DNA of 64,000 bases, taken from Candidatus Pantoea soli (GTDB lineage Bacteria > Pseudomonadota > Gammaproteobacteria > Enterobacterales > Enterobacteriaceae). The notes beneath the pieces were generated by a model. That model made no database searches, was not told where the DNA came from, and was given only the letters and a program-made list of their open reading frames with translations. The position numbers and the translations under genes are program-made. Shown piece by piece: positions 30,975 through 40,453 of this stretch. The DNA is taken from the NCBI RefSeq assembly GCF_007833795.1, contig NZ_CP032702.1, positions 3,162,001 to 3,226,000 of the forward strand, read 5' to 3'. Numbering within the stretch: the stretch's first letter is position 1; each line of letters starts with the position of its first letter.

Positions 30975-32138
30975 ATGCAACGTATTGCTATCAGCGAACG
31001 TCCGGACTGGCGTGAAAAAGCCACCGAATATGGTTTCCAGTTTCACACCATGTATGGCGAACCTTACTGGTGTGAAGATGCCTATTATCAGTTCACGCTG
31101 GCACAAATTGAGCAGCTGGAATCGGTCACGGCTGAACTGCATCAGATGTGTTTGCAGGCGGTGGAGAAAGTGGTTAACAGCGAAGCGCTGCTGACGCGGT
31201 TCTGCATTCCAAAGCACACCTGGGATTTTGTGCGTGACGCATGGAAGCAGCGTCAGCCTTCGCTGTATTCACGCCTGGATCTGGCGTGGGACGGCCAGGG
31301 CGCGATCAAACTGCTGGAGAACAATGCCGACACGCCAACCTCCCTGTACGAAGCGGCCTTTTTCCAGTGGATCTGGCTGGAGGATCAGCTGAATGCCGGC
31401 AAACTGCCGCCGGGCAGCGATCAATTCAACAGCCTGCAGGAGAAACTGATCGCGCGCTTTGCCGACCTGCATCAGCAGCACGGGTTCAACTGGCTGCATT
31501 TCGCCTGCTGCCGCGACACGGAAGAAGATCGTGCCACGGTGCAGTATTTACAGGATTGCGCGACAGAAGCCGGCCTGCCCGGCGAGTTTCTGTATATCGA
31601 TGAGATCGGTCTGGGCGAAAAAGGCCAGTTTACCGATCAGCACGATCAGATCATCAGCAACCTGTTCAAGCTCTATCCGTGGGAATTTATGCTGCGTGAG
31701 GTGTTCTCCACCAAGCTGGCAGATGCAGGCGTGCGCTGGCTGGAGCCGGCATGGAAAAGCATTTTGTCTAATAAGGCGCTGCTACCGCTGCTGTGGGAAA
31801 TGTTTCCTGATCATCCGAACCTGCTGGCGGCCTGGTTTGCCGATGATGCATCAGCACCGCAGCTGGAAAAATATGTGGTTAAGCCGCTGTTTTCCCGTGA
31901 AGGAGCCAACATTACCATCATCGAAAATGGCAGGGAAATCGCGCGGGCAGACGGCCCTTATGGCGAAGAGGGCATGATCGTACAGCAGTTCTGCGCGCTG
32001 CCGAAATTTGGTGACAGCTATACCCTGATTGGCAGCTGGCTGATTGACGATCAGCCTGCCGGTATCGGCCTGCGTGAAGATCGTGCGCTGATCACTCAGG
32101 ATCTGTCACGTTTTTATCCGCACACCTTTATTGAATAG
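30975..32138 (+). CDS. ygiC: Glutathionylspermidine synthase-like ATP-grasp protein YgiC
   Basis: This 387-residue protein (E. coli 386) is related to the synthetase half of glutathionylspermidine synthase (ATP-grasp, C-N ligase). ATP-grasp elements include '[20 protein letters not shown]' (about residues 112-131), '[16 protein letters not shown]' (about 300-315) and '[10 protein letters not shown]'. The N-terminal amidase of the bifunctional enzyme is absent, as in all YgiC proteins. The substrate is unknown. It starts 8 bases after the ygiB stop, so the two are one transcription unit, possibly joined to tolC. Confidence 0.93.
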   Translation: MQRIAISERPDWREKATEYGFQFHTMYGEPYWCEDAYYQFTLAQIEQLESVTAELHQMCLQAVEKVVNSEALLTRFCIPKHTWDFVRDAWKQRQPSLYSRLDLAWDGQGAIKLLENNADTPTSLYEAAFFQWIWLEDQLNAGKLPPGSDQFNSLQEKLIARFADLHQQHGFNWLHFACCRDTEEDRATVQYLQDCATEAGLPGEFLYIDEIGLGEKGQFTDQHDQIISNLFKLYPWEFMLREVFSTKLADAGVRWLEPAWKSILSNKALLPLLWEMFPDHPNLLAAWFADDASAPQLEKYVVKPLFSREGANITIIENGREIARADGPYGEEGMIVQQFCALPKFGDSYTLIGSWLIDDQPAGIGLREDRALITQDLSRFYPHTFIE

Positions 32139-32145
32139 TGCCCTT

Positions 32146-32181
32146 ACGCTGGCGATCGGCTGTTCCCCGGCTCGCCAGCGT
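32146..32181. terminator. Strong hairpin between convergent ygiC and ygiD
   Basis: ACGCTGGCGA (32146-32155) and TCGCCAGCGT (32172-32181) form a perfect 10-bp stem, 7 bases after the ygiC stop. There is no T-run on either strand, so it may stop transcription poorly or protect 3' ends. Confidence 0.45.
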
Positions 32182-32225
32182 TCCCTGCCGGCAACAGCCT
32201 TTTCTTCCGGCGTAGCCTTAGCCGT

Positions 32226-33011
32226 TTACCCTGCCTGAACTGACAGCATACTGATTGCGCCCATCTCCATGCCTTCAACCGGAATGGTCACGGCGTCTTC
32301 TTCCCTGCGGGCCCCCAGAATGTAGAGCAATGGCAGATAGTGTTCCGGCGTCGGATTCGCCAGCAGTGCTGCTTCATGCTGCTGATAATTCACCAGCGGA
32401 TGCTGCGCCGCAGTGCCATAAAAGTCCAGGTTGTCTCGTACAAATTGATTGAAGCTTTCTGCCCACGGGTAGACGCTGTCCGCGCCCTGCCAGCGCAGCA
32501 TACGCAAATTGTGCACTACGTTTCCGCTGGCGATAATCATCACCCCTTCATCCCGCAGCGCGGCCAGCTGGCGGCCTTGTTCAAAGTGCCATGCAGCAGG
32601 CTGCGAGCCGTCAATACTCAGCTGCACCAGCGGAATATCCGCCTCCGGGTAGATCCGGGCCAGCACGCCCCACGCGCCATGGTCAAAGCCCCATGTTTGA
32701 TCCGCCTGTACCGGGAGAGGTGCCAGCAAATCGATAATGCGCTGCGCCAGTGCCGGCGAACCTGGCGCCGGATAACGCACATCGAACAACGCCTGCGGGA
32801 AGCCGCCAAAATCGTGAATCGTGCGCGGGTTCTGCATCGCTGTCACCGCGGTGCCGCGCGTATACCAGTGTGCCGAGATCGCCAGGATAGCACGTGGTCG
32901 CGGCAGGTTTTTTCCCAGCTGCTCCCATGCATGGGTATAACGGTTATCTTCCAGTACATTCATCGGGCTGCCGTGACCCAGGAACAGGGCTGGCATACGA
33001 ACAGAGCTCAT
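32226..33011 (-). CDS. ygiD: 4,5-DOPA-extradiol-dioxygenase YgiD
   Basis: This 261-residue protein belongs to the LigB-type extradiol dioxygenase superfamily (E. coli YgiD 262-271). YgiD opens L-DOPA between C4 and C5 in vitro. Metal-ligand candidates are His14 in 'LFLGHGSPMNVL' and the His in 'ISAHWYTRG'; 'SGNVVHNLR' carries the later conserved His. It is divergent from zupT with 197 bases between. Confidence 0.93.
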   Translation of the reverse strand: MSSVRMPALFLGHGSPMNVLEDNRYTHAWEQLGKNLPRPRAILAISAHWYTRGTAVTAMQNPRTIHDFGGFPQALFDVRYPAPGSPALAQRIIDLLAPLPVQADQTWGFDHGAWGVLARIYPEADIPLVQLSIDGSQPAAWHFEQGRQLAALRDEGVMIIASGNVVHNLRMLRWQGADSVYPWAESFNQFVRDNLDFYGTAAQHPLVNYQQHEAALLANPTPEHYLPLLYILGARREEDAVTIPVEGMEMGAISMLSVQAG

Positions 33012-33162
33012 GGTGCATCCTCAGATAAGGCGACGTATCTGCACTCACAATACCCCCTTTCCCTGCAGCGTAAACGCGGATAACCATGATGATCTCTGTC
33101 AGGGAAACTGAATAAGATTCCCCCGACACAACTTTACGCTAAATAACTCGATATTTTATGGG

Positions 33163-33197
33163 GTTAACTATATGTTAACTGGGAATCATTATCATTA
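33163..33197. promoter_or_regulatory. Dyad and Fur-like half site upstream of zupT
   Basis: GTTAAC (33163-33168) and GTTAAC (33174-33179) flank TATAT, giving a symmetric dyad. Directly after it lies AATCATTATC, identical to the right half of the Fur consensus, although the left half matches poorly. Both lie within 50 bases of the zupT start, so metal-dependent control is plausible but unproven. Confidence 0.35.
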
Positions 33198-33208
33198 AGG
33201 AGATGGCG

Positions 33209-33976
33209 ATGTCGGTTCCCTTATTGTTAACCCTGCTGGCTGGCGGGGCTACCTTTGCTGGCGCGCTGTTTGGCGTACTGGGCCAGAAGCCTTCCAACCG
33301 CGTGCTGGCGTTTGCGCTCGGGTTTGCCGCCGGCATTATGCTGCTGATTTCGCTGATGGAGATGCTGCCCGCTGCGCTGCATACCGCCGGCATGTTACCG
33401 GTCATGGGCTATGGCATGTTTATGCTGGGACTGCTGGGCTATTTTGCGATGGATCGCTTGCTGCCGCATCAGCATCCGCAGGATCTGATGGCCGTTAACC
33501 GTCGTCCTGCCAGCCTGCGACGCACGGCCATACTGCTGACGCTGGGCATCAGCCTGCATAATTTTCCGGAAGGTATTGCCACCTTTGTGACGGCCAGCAG
33601 CGATATGGAGCTGGGGCTGGGCATTGCGCTCGCCGTCGCGATCCACAACCTGCCGGAAGGGCTGGCGGTAGCGGGTCCGATGTATGCAGCGACCGGATCG
33701 AAAGCCCGCGCGCTGTTCTGGGCGTGTCTTTCCGGGATGGCTGAGATTCTGGGTGGCCTGCTTGCGTACGCGCTGCTCGGGCCGGCTGTCTCACCGGTAA
33801 CCATCGCGGCGATCATGGCGGCCGTTGCCGGTATCATGGTGGCACTTTCCGTTGATGAACTGATGCCGCTGGCGCGCGAGATCGATCCTCACAACAACCC
33901 CAGCTATGGCGTTTTGTGCGGAATGACCGTCATGGGGCTGAGCCTGACGCTGCTGCAAACCAGCGGTGCGGGTTAA
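33209..33976 (+). CDS. zupT: Zinc/divalent metal transporter ZupT
   Basis: This 255-residue ZIP-family importer (E. coli 257) takes up Zn2+, Fe2+ and other divalent cations. There are eight transmembrane segments. The metal path is marked by '[18 protein letters not shown]' (about 112-129, His-Asn-X2-Glu) and '[21 protein letters not shown]' (about 145-165). The loop '[11 protein letters not shown]' carries extra His. AAGGAG sits 6 bases before the ATG at 33209; an ATG two codons upstream overlaps the ribosome-binding site. Confidence 0.96.
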   Translation: MSVPLLLTLLAGGATFAGALFGVLGQKPSNRVLAFALGFAAGIMLLISLMEMLPAALHTAGMLPVMGYGMFMLGLLGYFAMDRLLPHQHPQDLMAVNRRPASLRRTAILLTLGISLHNFPEGIATFVTASSDMELGLGIALAVAIHNLPEGLAVAGPMYAATGSKARALFWACLSGMAEILGGLLAYALLGPAVSPVTIAAIMAAVAGIMVALSVDELMPLAREIDPHNNPSYGVLCGMTVMGLSLTLLQTSGAG

Positions 33977-34118
33977 GGAGACGACAGGTCTGAAAAAGGG
34001 GTTAATGCCTGATAAATAAGGGAAAGGAAACGTTTAAATCTGACTTGAGACCGGTCTTGTTAACCTGCAAACGGTGACTGCCTACACTCCACGCGATTCT
34101 TATAAGCCGTGGAGTGTT

Positions 34119-34502
34119 ATGTTAATTCAAAGCGCCGTTCTATGCCTGGCGATGAACATTTACCATGAAGCGCGCGGCGAACCGGTGAAGGGGCAAATTG
34201 CTGTAGGCACTGTCACCATGAATCGCGCCAACTGGGATGTTAACGCGATCTGTCCGGTGGTGTATGCGCCAAAACAGTTCTCGTGGACGTCTCTGAAGCA
34301 GCATCCTCACCGTTATCCACCGCACGACGATCGCAGCTGGCAGCGGGCAAAAGCACTGGCCTGGCGTATCGTGGAGGGTGAGCTGAAAGACGTGACGAAA
34401 GGCGCAACCTATTTTCACGCGCATAACGTAAAGCCCGCGTGGCGCCATGCCTTTCAGCGTACGGTCACCATTGGTAATCACGTGTTCTATGCCACGCGAT
34501 AA
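34119..34502 (+). CDS. SleB-type cell wall hydrolase domain protein
   Basis: This 127-residue protein consists almost only of a hydrolase_2 (SleB/CwlJ, PF07486-type) domain. It carries 'CLAMNIYHEARGEPVKGQIAVGTVTMNR' near the start, with the conserved Glu in 'YHEARGE', and 'ATYFHAHNVKPAW' toward the end. SleB domains cleave glycosidic bonds of peptidoglycan; in Gram-negative bacteria and their phages they occur as muralytic enzymes. I start at the ATG with GGAG 5 bases upstream; a GTG at 34074 would add 15 polar residues. No clear signal peptide is seen, so how it reaches the wall is open. It stands between zupT and ribB and ends in a strong terminator. Confidence 0.8.
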   Translation: MLIQSAVLCLAMNIYHEARGEPVKGQIAVGTVTMNRANWDVNAICPVVYAPKQFSWTSLKQHPHRYPPHDDRSWQRAKALAWRIVEGELKDVTKGATYFHAHNVKPAWRHAFQRTVTIGNHVFYATR

Positions 34503-34505
34503 ACA

Positions 34506-34540
34506 AAAAGGCCGGATGCTCTGGCATCCGGCCTTTTTTG
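34506..34540. terminator. Bidirectional terminator between the SleB-type gene and ribB
   Basis: AGGCCGGATGC and GCATCCGGCCT form an 11-bp stem with a TCTG loop, flanked by A-run and T-run, so it works in both directions for these convergent genes. Confidence 0.9.
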
Positions 34541-34566
34541 CCACTGCAAACCCGGCTGGTGCGGCG

Positions 34567-35223
34567 TTAGCTGGCCTGGCGCGTTTCACGCTGACGACGG
34601 TAAGCCACCAGATCTTCAATGGTCACCACGGGCATGGCATGCTGCTTCGCAAAGGCAATCGCCTCTGGCGCGCGAGCCATGCTGCCGTCATCGTTGGTCA
34701 GCTCACACAGCACGCCTGCAGGTTTGAAACCCGCCAGCGTCACCAGATCAAGCGTGGCTTCGGTATGACCGCCGCGCGTCAGAACGCCACCTTCGCGTGC
34801 GCGCAGAGGAAAAACGTGTCCGGGGCGGTGCAGATCGGCGGGTTGGGCATCGTCGGCAATCGCGGCACGGATGGTAGTAATACGATCCGCCGCGGATACG
34901 CCGGTTGTCACGCCTTTTGCCGCTTCAATGGTCACGGTAAAACCCGTGCCGTATGAACTGGTGTTGTTCTCCACCATCATCGGTAAGTCCAGCTGCTGAC
35001 GGCGCTCTTCAGTGATGCACAGACAGACAATCCCGCTGCCGTGGCGAATCGTCAGCGCCATCTGCTCAACGGTCATGGTTTCGGCGGCGAAAATCATATC
35101 GCCTTCATTTTCACGATTTTCGTCATCCAGCACCATAACACCCTGGCCGTTGCGCAGCGCCTCAAGGGCACGTTCCACACGCTGTTCCGGCGTGCCAAAT
35201 TCAGAAAGAAGCGTCTGATTCAT
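34567..35223 (-). CDS. ribB: 3,4-dihydroxy-2-butanone 4-phosphate synthase RibB
   Basis: This 217-residue enzyme, the same length as in E. coli, makes the four-carbon unit of riboflavin from ribulose 5-phosphate. Active-site stretches are '[20 protein letters not shown]' (about 29-48, acidic metal-binding loop), '[12 protein letters not shown]' and '[24 protein letters not shown]' (about 133-156). The frame runs further upstream, but the ATG at 35221-35223 is the conserved start. Expression is under the FMN riboswitch at 35333-35481. Confidence 0.97.
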   Translation of the reverse strand: MNQTLLSEFGTPEQRVERALEALRNGQGVMVLDDENRENEGDMIFAAETMTVEQMALTIRHGSGIVCLCITEERRQQLDLPMMVENNTSSYGTGFTVTIEAAKGVTTGVSAADRITTIRAAIADDAQPADLHRPGHVFPLRAREGGVLTRGGHTEATLDLVTLAGFKPAGVLCELTNDDGSMARAPEAIAFAKQHAMPVVTIEDLVAYRRQRETRQAS

Positions 35224-35332
35224 GGTAAAAAACCTTATAAAAATATGAGTTACCAGAACCAGGGCGAGCTTAGGAGTGCGTGAAGATACACATGGCAATA
35301 ACGTGACGCGGGCGCAGTCGCCCGGCTGATGT

Positions 35333-35481
35333 CGTTACCCTCTCCCATCCGGACTTTAACCGTCGGCCCCGGAATTACACCGGATCTGCTGACCTTCCAC
35401 CTTGCGGTGAAAGCGCTCGCGGGCTTTCAGCTGATGCTGATTTACCGCCGGTGGGGAATTTCGCCCCGCCCTGAGAATAAG
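35333..35481 (-). promoter_or_regulatory. FMN riboswitch (RFN element) controlling ribB
   Basis: Read on the minus strand, the region starts CTTATTCTCAGGGCGGGG and includes ATTCCCCACCGGCGGTAAAT, a variable arm, then AGATCCGGTGTAATTCCGG, GGCCGACGG and AGTCCGGATGGGAGAGGGTA. These are the conserved RFN helices and match the E. coli ribB leader closely. The aptamer ends about 110 bases before the ribB start. FMN binding is expected to reduce ribB expression. Confidence 0.95.
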
Positions 35482-35524
35482 CAAAATCACTATAGCGCCA
35501 ATCATCTGGTCGGGCAATCAACAA

Positions 35525-35546
35525 AAGTGCAAATGCATTTGCACTT
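35525..35546. promoter_or_regulatory. 22-bp perfect palindrome between ribB leader and ubiK
   Basis: AAGTGCAAATG is followed at once by its exact reverse complement CATTTGCACTT. It lies upstream of the riboswitch and 108 bases before ubiK, within the shared divergent promoter region. Such a symmetric, loopless site suggests a dimeric DNA-binding regulator. I do not recognise the motif. Confidence 0.6.
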
Positions 35547-35653
35547 CATGCGGCGCCGATTTCAGGTTTAACCTTTTCGTTTCTGGCATTACACTTAATG
35601 CTTGTTGAGTCGGAACACGCGCTGTTATCAGCCACCGTAACCAGGAAATAACC

Positions 35654-35959
35654 ATGATCGACACGAAAAAAATTGAACAACTGGCACGCCAGGTCCATGA
35701 AGCGATGCCAAAAGGCATTCGTGACTTTGGCGACGATGTGGAAAAGAAAATTCGTCAGGTGTTGCAGGCGCAGTTAACCCGCATGGATCTGGTTAATCGT
35801 GAAGAGTTTGATGTGCAGACGCAGGTACTGCTGCGCACGCGCGAGAAGCTGGCCGCGCTGGAGCAGCGTCTGGCGAAGCTGGAGAGTGAAAGCCCGGCCG
35901 CACCCGCCCCGGCTATTATCACGCCCGATCCGGCAGGCAAGATCGACACCCCACAGTAA
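35654..35959 (+). CDS. ubiK: Ubiquinone biosynthesis accessory factor UbiK
   Basis: This 101-residue BMFP (DUF526) family protein (formerly YqiC) interacts with UbiJ and helps aerobic ubiquinone synthesis at the membrane. The N-terminal amphipathic half reads '[21 protein letters not shown]', and a C-terminal coiled coil (about residues 50-82, '[20 protein letters not shown]') forms trimers in homologues. It ends in a Pro/Ala-rich tail. It is divergent from ribB, as in E. coli. AGGAA precedes the ATG. Confidence 0.93.
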   Translation: MIDTKKIEQLARQVHEAMPKGIRDFGDDVEKKIRQVLQAQLTRMDLVNREEFDVQTQVLLRTREKLAALEQRLAKLESESPAAPAPAIITPDPAGKIDTPQ

Positions 35960-36003
35960 GTCGCCCGATACGGCGGGAGGTAAGCGCCTCCCGCTGCCTG
36001 TTC

Positions 36004-37428
36004 TCAGTGACTGCGAATGGTTTTGATGATGTTGGTGGTGGAGATACCGTCTTCAAAGTTGAGCACGCGCACGTCGCCGCCGTTAGCCCAGACTTCTTTA
36101 CTGCCTGCGATATCTTCCGGCTTATAGTCGCCGCCTTTGACCAGCAAATCCGGTAACACCTCAGCAATCAGACGCTGTGGCGTGTCCTCTTCAAACAGCA
36201 CTACCCAGTCCACCGCTTCCAGCGCGCTTAGCACGATCATGCGGTTTTCCTGCGGATTCACCGGCCGGGTTTCACCTTTCAGCCGTTTGGTGGAGGCATC
36301 ACTGTTTACCGCCACAATCAGCCGGTCGCCCAGCTTGCGCGCATTGGCAAGGTAAGAGACGTGCCCGGCGTGCAGGATGTCGAACACGCCATTGGTCATG
36401 ACGACTTTTTCCCCCCGCTGACGCGCCAGTTCGACAGCCGCTTTCAGTTCGGCTTCACTCATTACGCCAAATCCGCGTTCCGGGCGCGCATGAATCGCAT
36501 TTTCCAGCTCGACGATGCTGACAGTAGAGGTGCCCAGCTTGCCAACCACCACGCCTGCCGCTGCATTGGCAAGGAAACAGGCGTCTTCCAGACTTTCGCC
36601 CGCGGCGAGCACGGCGGCCAGCACGCCGATCACGGTATCGCCGGCACCGGTCACGTCATAGACTTCCTGCGCCTGCGTCGGCAGATGCACCGGCGCTTTG
36701 CCCGGCTGCAGCAGCGTCATGCCATTTTCAGAGCGGGTAACCAGCAGTGCGGAAAGCTCATAATCCGCGATCAGCTGCATACCGCGGCTGACAATGTCCT
36801 CTTCGGTTTTGCATTTGCCTGCCACCGCTTCAAACTCTGACAAATTTGGCGTCAGCAGGGTAGCACCGCGGTAACGCTCAAAATCTGTGCCTTTTGGATC
36901 GATCAGCACCGGCACGCCGGCTTCACGCGCCAGCTGAATCATGGTCTGCACGCTGGCCAGCGCGCCTTTGGCATAATCCGACAGCACCAGCGCACCGGCC
37001 TGCTTCAGCGACTGACGCATGCGATCGTGAATTGGCTGCGGATCAACCTGCTCGAATCCCTCTTCGAAATCGAGGCGGATCAGCTGCTGATTGCGTGAAA
37101 GCACGCGCAGCTTGGTAATGGTCGGATGGCTTTTAACGGCAACAAAATCGCAGCTGACTTTTACCTGTGCCAGCGTTTCACTCAGCACGCGCGCCGCGTC
37201 ATCTTCACCGGTTAATCCAATCAGACGCGATTCAGCGCCGAGTGCCGCAATGTTCATGGCGACGTTAGCCGCACCGCCGGGACGTTCTTCGATCGTATCG
37301 ACCTTCACCACCGGCACCGGCGCTTCAGGTGAAATACGGCTGGTGGGGCCATACCAGTAGCGGTCTAACATGACGTCACCGACCACCAGCACAGCGGCCT
37401 TGCCAAACGCAGGCAGTGTTACTTTCAT
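36004..37428 (-). CDS. hldE: Bifunctional D-glycero-beta-D-manno-heptose kinase/adenylyltransferase HldE
   Basis: This 474-residue enzyme (E. coli 477) makes ADP-heptose for the inner core of lipopolysaccharide. The N-terminal ribokinase-like domain (about 1-320) has '[17 protein letters not shown]', '[22 protein letters not shown]' and '[15 protein letters not shown]' with the catalytic Asp. The C-terminal nucleotidyltransferase domain (about 342-474) has '[20 protein letters not shown]' (HxGH motif) and ends '[10 protein letters not shown]'. It is followed upstream by glnE in the same direction, the conserved glnE-hldE order. Confidence 0.97.
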   Translation of the reverse strand: MKVTLPAFGKAAVLVVGDVMLDRYWYGPTSRISPEAPVPVVKVDTIEERPGGAANVAMNIAALGAESRLIGLTGEDDAARVLSETLAQVKVSCDFVAVKSHPTITKLRVLSRNQQLIRLDFEEGFEQVDPQPIHDRMRQSLKQAGALVLSDYAKGALASVQTMIQLAREAGVPVLIDPKGTDFERYRGATLLTPNLSEFEAVAGKCKTEEDIVSRGMQLIADYELSALLVTRSENGMTLLQPGKAPVHLPTQAQEVYDVTGAGDTVIGVLAAVLAAGESLEDACFLANAAAGVVVGKLGTSTVSIVELENAIHARPERGFGVMSEAELKAAVELARQRGEKVVMTNGVFDILHAGHVSYLANARKLGDRLIVAVNSDASTKRLKGETRPVNPQENRMIVLSALEAVDWVVLFEEDTPQRLIAEVLPDLLVKGGDYKPEDIAGSKEVWANGGDVRVLNFEDGISTTNIIKTIRSH

Positions 37429-37480
37429 TCCAGGAACTCCAGACTAAAGTCAAAAATATTGCGCGGATAATACCATACCG

Positions 37481-37560
37481 CCGTCATACTTCGAGTTGCA
37501 GGCGCAGGCCAGCGCAGCAGAACGCCGCGGGCATAGCCGTGCCGGGTGCTTCGCTGCCCC
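37481..37560. repeat. Intergenic repeat-like segment between glnE and hldE
   Basis: The 142-base gap contains CATACTTCGAGTTGCAGGCG, followed by a GC-rich imperfect inverted structure (GCCGGGTGCTTCGCTGCCCCGGC). The ACTTC-AGTTGCAGG core recurs as an intergenic repeat in several enterobacterial genomes as I recall. Only one copy is visible here. Confidence 0.35.
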
Positions 37561-37570
37561 GGCGCGTTCT

Positions 37571-40426
37571 TTACTCTGCGCTGCCAGCGTCTTCCGCTGC
37601 CAGCCAGCGCTGCCAGCTGGCATGCACCACGGCACGCTCACTGGCGAAAGCATCAGGTTCCACATGGCCCGGCAGCGCCTGCAGCGCCAGATGATGCAGC
37701 GCATCACGCAGGGTGACATAGGCGTGGGTCAGCGCCTGGGCTTCCTCTTCCTGCATCATGCCGTAACGGGCCATCAGCTCAAAAATACGCACATTATCCG
37801 ACCAGCGCGTCAGCGCCGGCTGGCTGGCGGCAGACTTCAAAACCAGATACTGCGCGATGAATTCGATATCGGTGATACCGCCTTCGTCGGTTTTAATATC
37901 CCAGCGGCCTTTATGTTTATTGCTGAGATGCGCACGCATCTTTTCACGCATTTCACGTACCTCGGTTTTCAGCCGATGCACTTCTCGCGGCAGGCGGAGA
38001 ATACCGCGCCGGATGGCATTAAACCGTTCACCCAGCGCCGGCTCACCAAACACGATGCGCGCGCGGACCAGCGCCTGATGCTCCCAGGTCCAGGCTTCAT
38101 TACGCTGATAATCATCAAAAGCGGCAAAGGTACTGACCAGCATGCCCGCCGCGCCGGAAGGACGCAGCCGCGCATCGACTTCATACAATATGCCGGATGA
38201 AGTGCGGGTGCTGAACAGATGCATGATGCGCTGTGCCAGACGCAGATAGAACTGGCGGCCATCAATCACCCGCTCACCGTCGGTTTCAGCGCCTTCCGGA
38301 CAATCATGCAAAAACACCAGATCCAAATCAGAGCTGTATCCCAGCTCCCAGCCGCCCAGCTTGCCATAACCGATGACGGCAAAACCGCGCTCGCTGTCAC
38401 TGGTAAGGTGCGAAGGGCGGCCATAGCGCTGCACCATCATCTGCCATGCCTGCTGCACCACTGATTCGATAATCGCTTCTGCCAGCCATGTTAAGTGATC
38501 GCTCACTTTCATGACCGGCAGCGTTTCAGCGATATCGGCTGCCGCAATGCGCAACAGCTGCGCCTGTTTAAACTGGCGCAGCGCCTCCAGCTGCTGCTCT
38601 TCATCATCCGTGGGGATACGCAGCAGATACTGACGCAGCTCATCCCGATAGGCATCGGTCGCTGTCGGCTGATAGAGGGTAGCGGGATCGAGCAGCTCAT
38701 CCAGCAGCAGCGGATAGCGCGCCAGCTGGCTGGCGACCATCGGCGAAGCTGCGCACAGGCGAATCAGGTGCCGCAGGGCGCCATGGTACTCTGTCAGCAG
38801 TTCCAGATAGGTACTACGCGTCAGGACGCCCAGCAGTAACGGAGTCAGACGCTGCAGCAGCACGTCGGCGTCCGGGCGCGGACACACCTCGCTCAGCAGA
38901 CGCGGCATCAGCTGATCCAACGCCAGCCGCCCGCGCGGGCCGATAGTGCGGCGACTGACATCCTGGCGGAAATCGTTCAGTGCGTGATACAGCGCGTGTC
39001 GCTGCGTGTCGCTCAGCTGAGGAACCAGCGGAATCAGGTCACGCTCTTCCAGCGCGTCCTGCCATAGCCCGGCAAACTCCGCCAGCTGGGGCTGATCGTC
39101 CACATCCGGCGCATCGTCTCCGATAAGCTCGTCAAAAATGGCACGCACGCCGGCCATGTGCTGTTCCAGCTGTGTGGTCAGGAGGGACCAGCTGGCGCAC
39201 CCCATTGCCCAGGCCAGACGCTGCCGATCGCGCTCATCAGCGGGCAGCGTTTGGGTCTGCTCATCATTGATGCTTTGCAGCAGGTTTTCCAGCCGACGCA
39301 AAAACAGGTAAGCGTCGTGCAGATGTGTGACCTGCCGTTCATTCAGCAACGCCAGGTCGCCGATGGCCTGTAGCGTTGGCAGCAGGGATCGCAGCTGTAG
39401 TGAGCGCTCACGTCCGCCGCGAATCAGCTGAAACACCTGCACGATAAACTCGGTTTCACGAATGCCACCCGCGCCGAGTTTGATGTTGTCATGCAGGCCG
39501 CGCCGACGCACTTCCCGCGCAATCATGCCTTTCATATTACGCAGCGACTGGATCACGCTGAAATCAATGTAGCGCCGGTAGACAAAAGGCCGCAGCATCT
39601 GCTGCAGTTCCTGACTCCAGTGACCGTGATCGTCCCCCATCAGGCGCGCTTTCACCATCGCATAGCGTTCCCAGTCGCGCCCCTGCTCCTGGTAATAATC
39701 TTCCAGCGCGGCAAAGCTCAGCACCAGCGGGCCACTGTCGCCAAACGGGCGCAGCCGCATATCCACGCGATACACAAAGCCATCGACCGTCGGCTGGTCC
39801 AGCACTTTGATCAGCCGCTGTCCCATGCGGGTAAAGAACTGGGCATTGTCCAGCTCGCGCCGTCCGCCCCGGGTAACGCCATTTTCCGGCCAGGCAAAGA
39901 TCAGATCGATGTCAGAAGAGAAGTTGAGCTCACCGCCACCCAGCTTGCCCATGCCCAGAATCAGCATCGGCTGGGCTTCGCCGGCGGCGTTACAGGGCGT
40001 GCCAAAATCGCGGCAGCACGCCTGCCACACCCAGTCACGCGCGGCGGCAATCAGCACTTCGGCCAGCGTGCTCAGCTGGGTCAGGCTCTGTTCCGTGCTG
40101 GCCTGTGCCAGCGTCTGCATCCAGGCGATGCGCACCAGCATATGCCGGCGGAACAGGCGCAGTTCGCGCATCAGGGAGGCTTCGCTGTCGGCCGTCTGCA
40201 GCACATCAGCCAGCCACGCCGCATACTGCTGCCACTCTTCCGGCTGCGGCGGCTGCTGCTGTAACTGTTGCCACCACTGCGGATACTGCTGCAGGTTATC
40301 GACGATAAAGTCGCTGAAGGTCAGCGCGCCCGCCTGCTCAGGCGTTATCGCTGACAGCGGCAGAGCGAGTCGTTCTGCCACGCTGGCCAGCTGCGCCTGC
40401 ATCAGCGCCGGTAACGGTAACATCAT
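37571..40426 (-). CDS. glnE: Bifunctional glutamine synthetase adenylyltransferase/deadenylase GlnE
   Basis: This 951-residue enzyme (E. coli 946) adenylylates and deadenylylates glutamine synthetase in response to PII and glutamine. Two nucleotidyltransferase domains are seen. The N-terminal adenylyl-removing domain has '[20 protein letters not shown]', and the C-terminal adenylyl-transferase domain has '[20 protein letters not shown]'; each is followed by a 'VDxRLRP' strand. GlnD-PII-type linker helices lie between and after. GGGAG precedes the first of two tandem ATGs. It is between ygiF (upstream) and hldE (downstream) in one minus-strand block. Confidence 0.97.
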   Translation of the reverse strand: MMLPLPALMQAQLASVAERLALPLSAITPEQAGALTFSDFIVDNLQQYPQWWQQLQQQPPQPEEWQQYAAWLADVLQTADSEASLMRELRLFRRHMLVRIAWMQTLAQASTEQSLTQLSTLAEVLIAAARDWVWQACCRDFGTPCNAAGEAQPMLILGMGKLGGGELNFSSDIDLIFAWPENGVTRGGRRELDNAQFFTRMGQRLIKVLDQPTVDGFVYRVDMRLRPFGDSGPLVLSFAALEDYYQEQGRDWERYAMVKARLMGDDHGHWSQELQQMLRPFVYRRYIDFSVIQSLRNMKGMIAREVRRRGLHDNIKLGAGGIRETEFIVQVFQLIRGGRERSLQLRSLLPTLQAIGDLALLNERQVTHLHDAYLFLRRLENLLQSINDEQTQTLPADERDRQRLAWAMGCASWSLLTTQLEQHMAGVRAIFDELIGDDAPDVDDQPQLAEFAGLWQDALEERDLIPLVPQLSDTQRHALYHALNDFRQDVSRRTIGPRGRLALDQLMPRLLSEVCPRPDADVLLQRLTPLLLGVLTRSTYLELLTEYHGALRHLIRLCAASPMVASQLARYPLLLDELLDPATLYQPTATDAYRDELRQYLLRIPTDDEEQQLEALRQFKQAQLLRIAAADIAETLPVMKVSDHLTWLAEAIIESVVQQAWQMMVQRYGRPSHLTSDSERGFAVIGYGKLGGWELGYSSDLDLVFLHDCPEGAETDGERVIDGRQFYLRLAQRIMHLFSTRTSSGILYEVDARLRPSGAAGMLVSTFAAFDDYQRNEAWTWEHQALVRARIVFGEPALGERFNAIRRGILRLPREVHRLKTEVREMREKMRAHLSNKHKGRWDIKTDEGGITDIEFIAQYLVLKSAASQPALTRWSDNVRIFELMARYGMMQEEEAQALTHAYVTLRDALHHLALQALPGHVEPDAFASERAVVHASWQRWLAAEDAGSAE

Positions 40427-40453
40427 CTTCTCTCCCTGATGAATTGAAACAGC

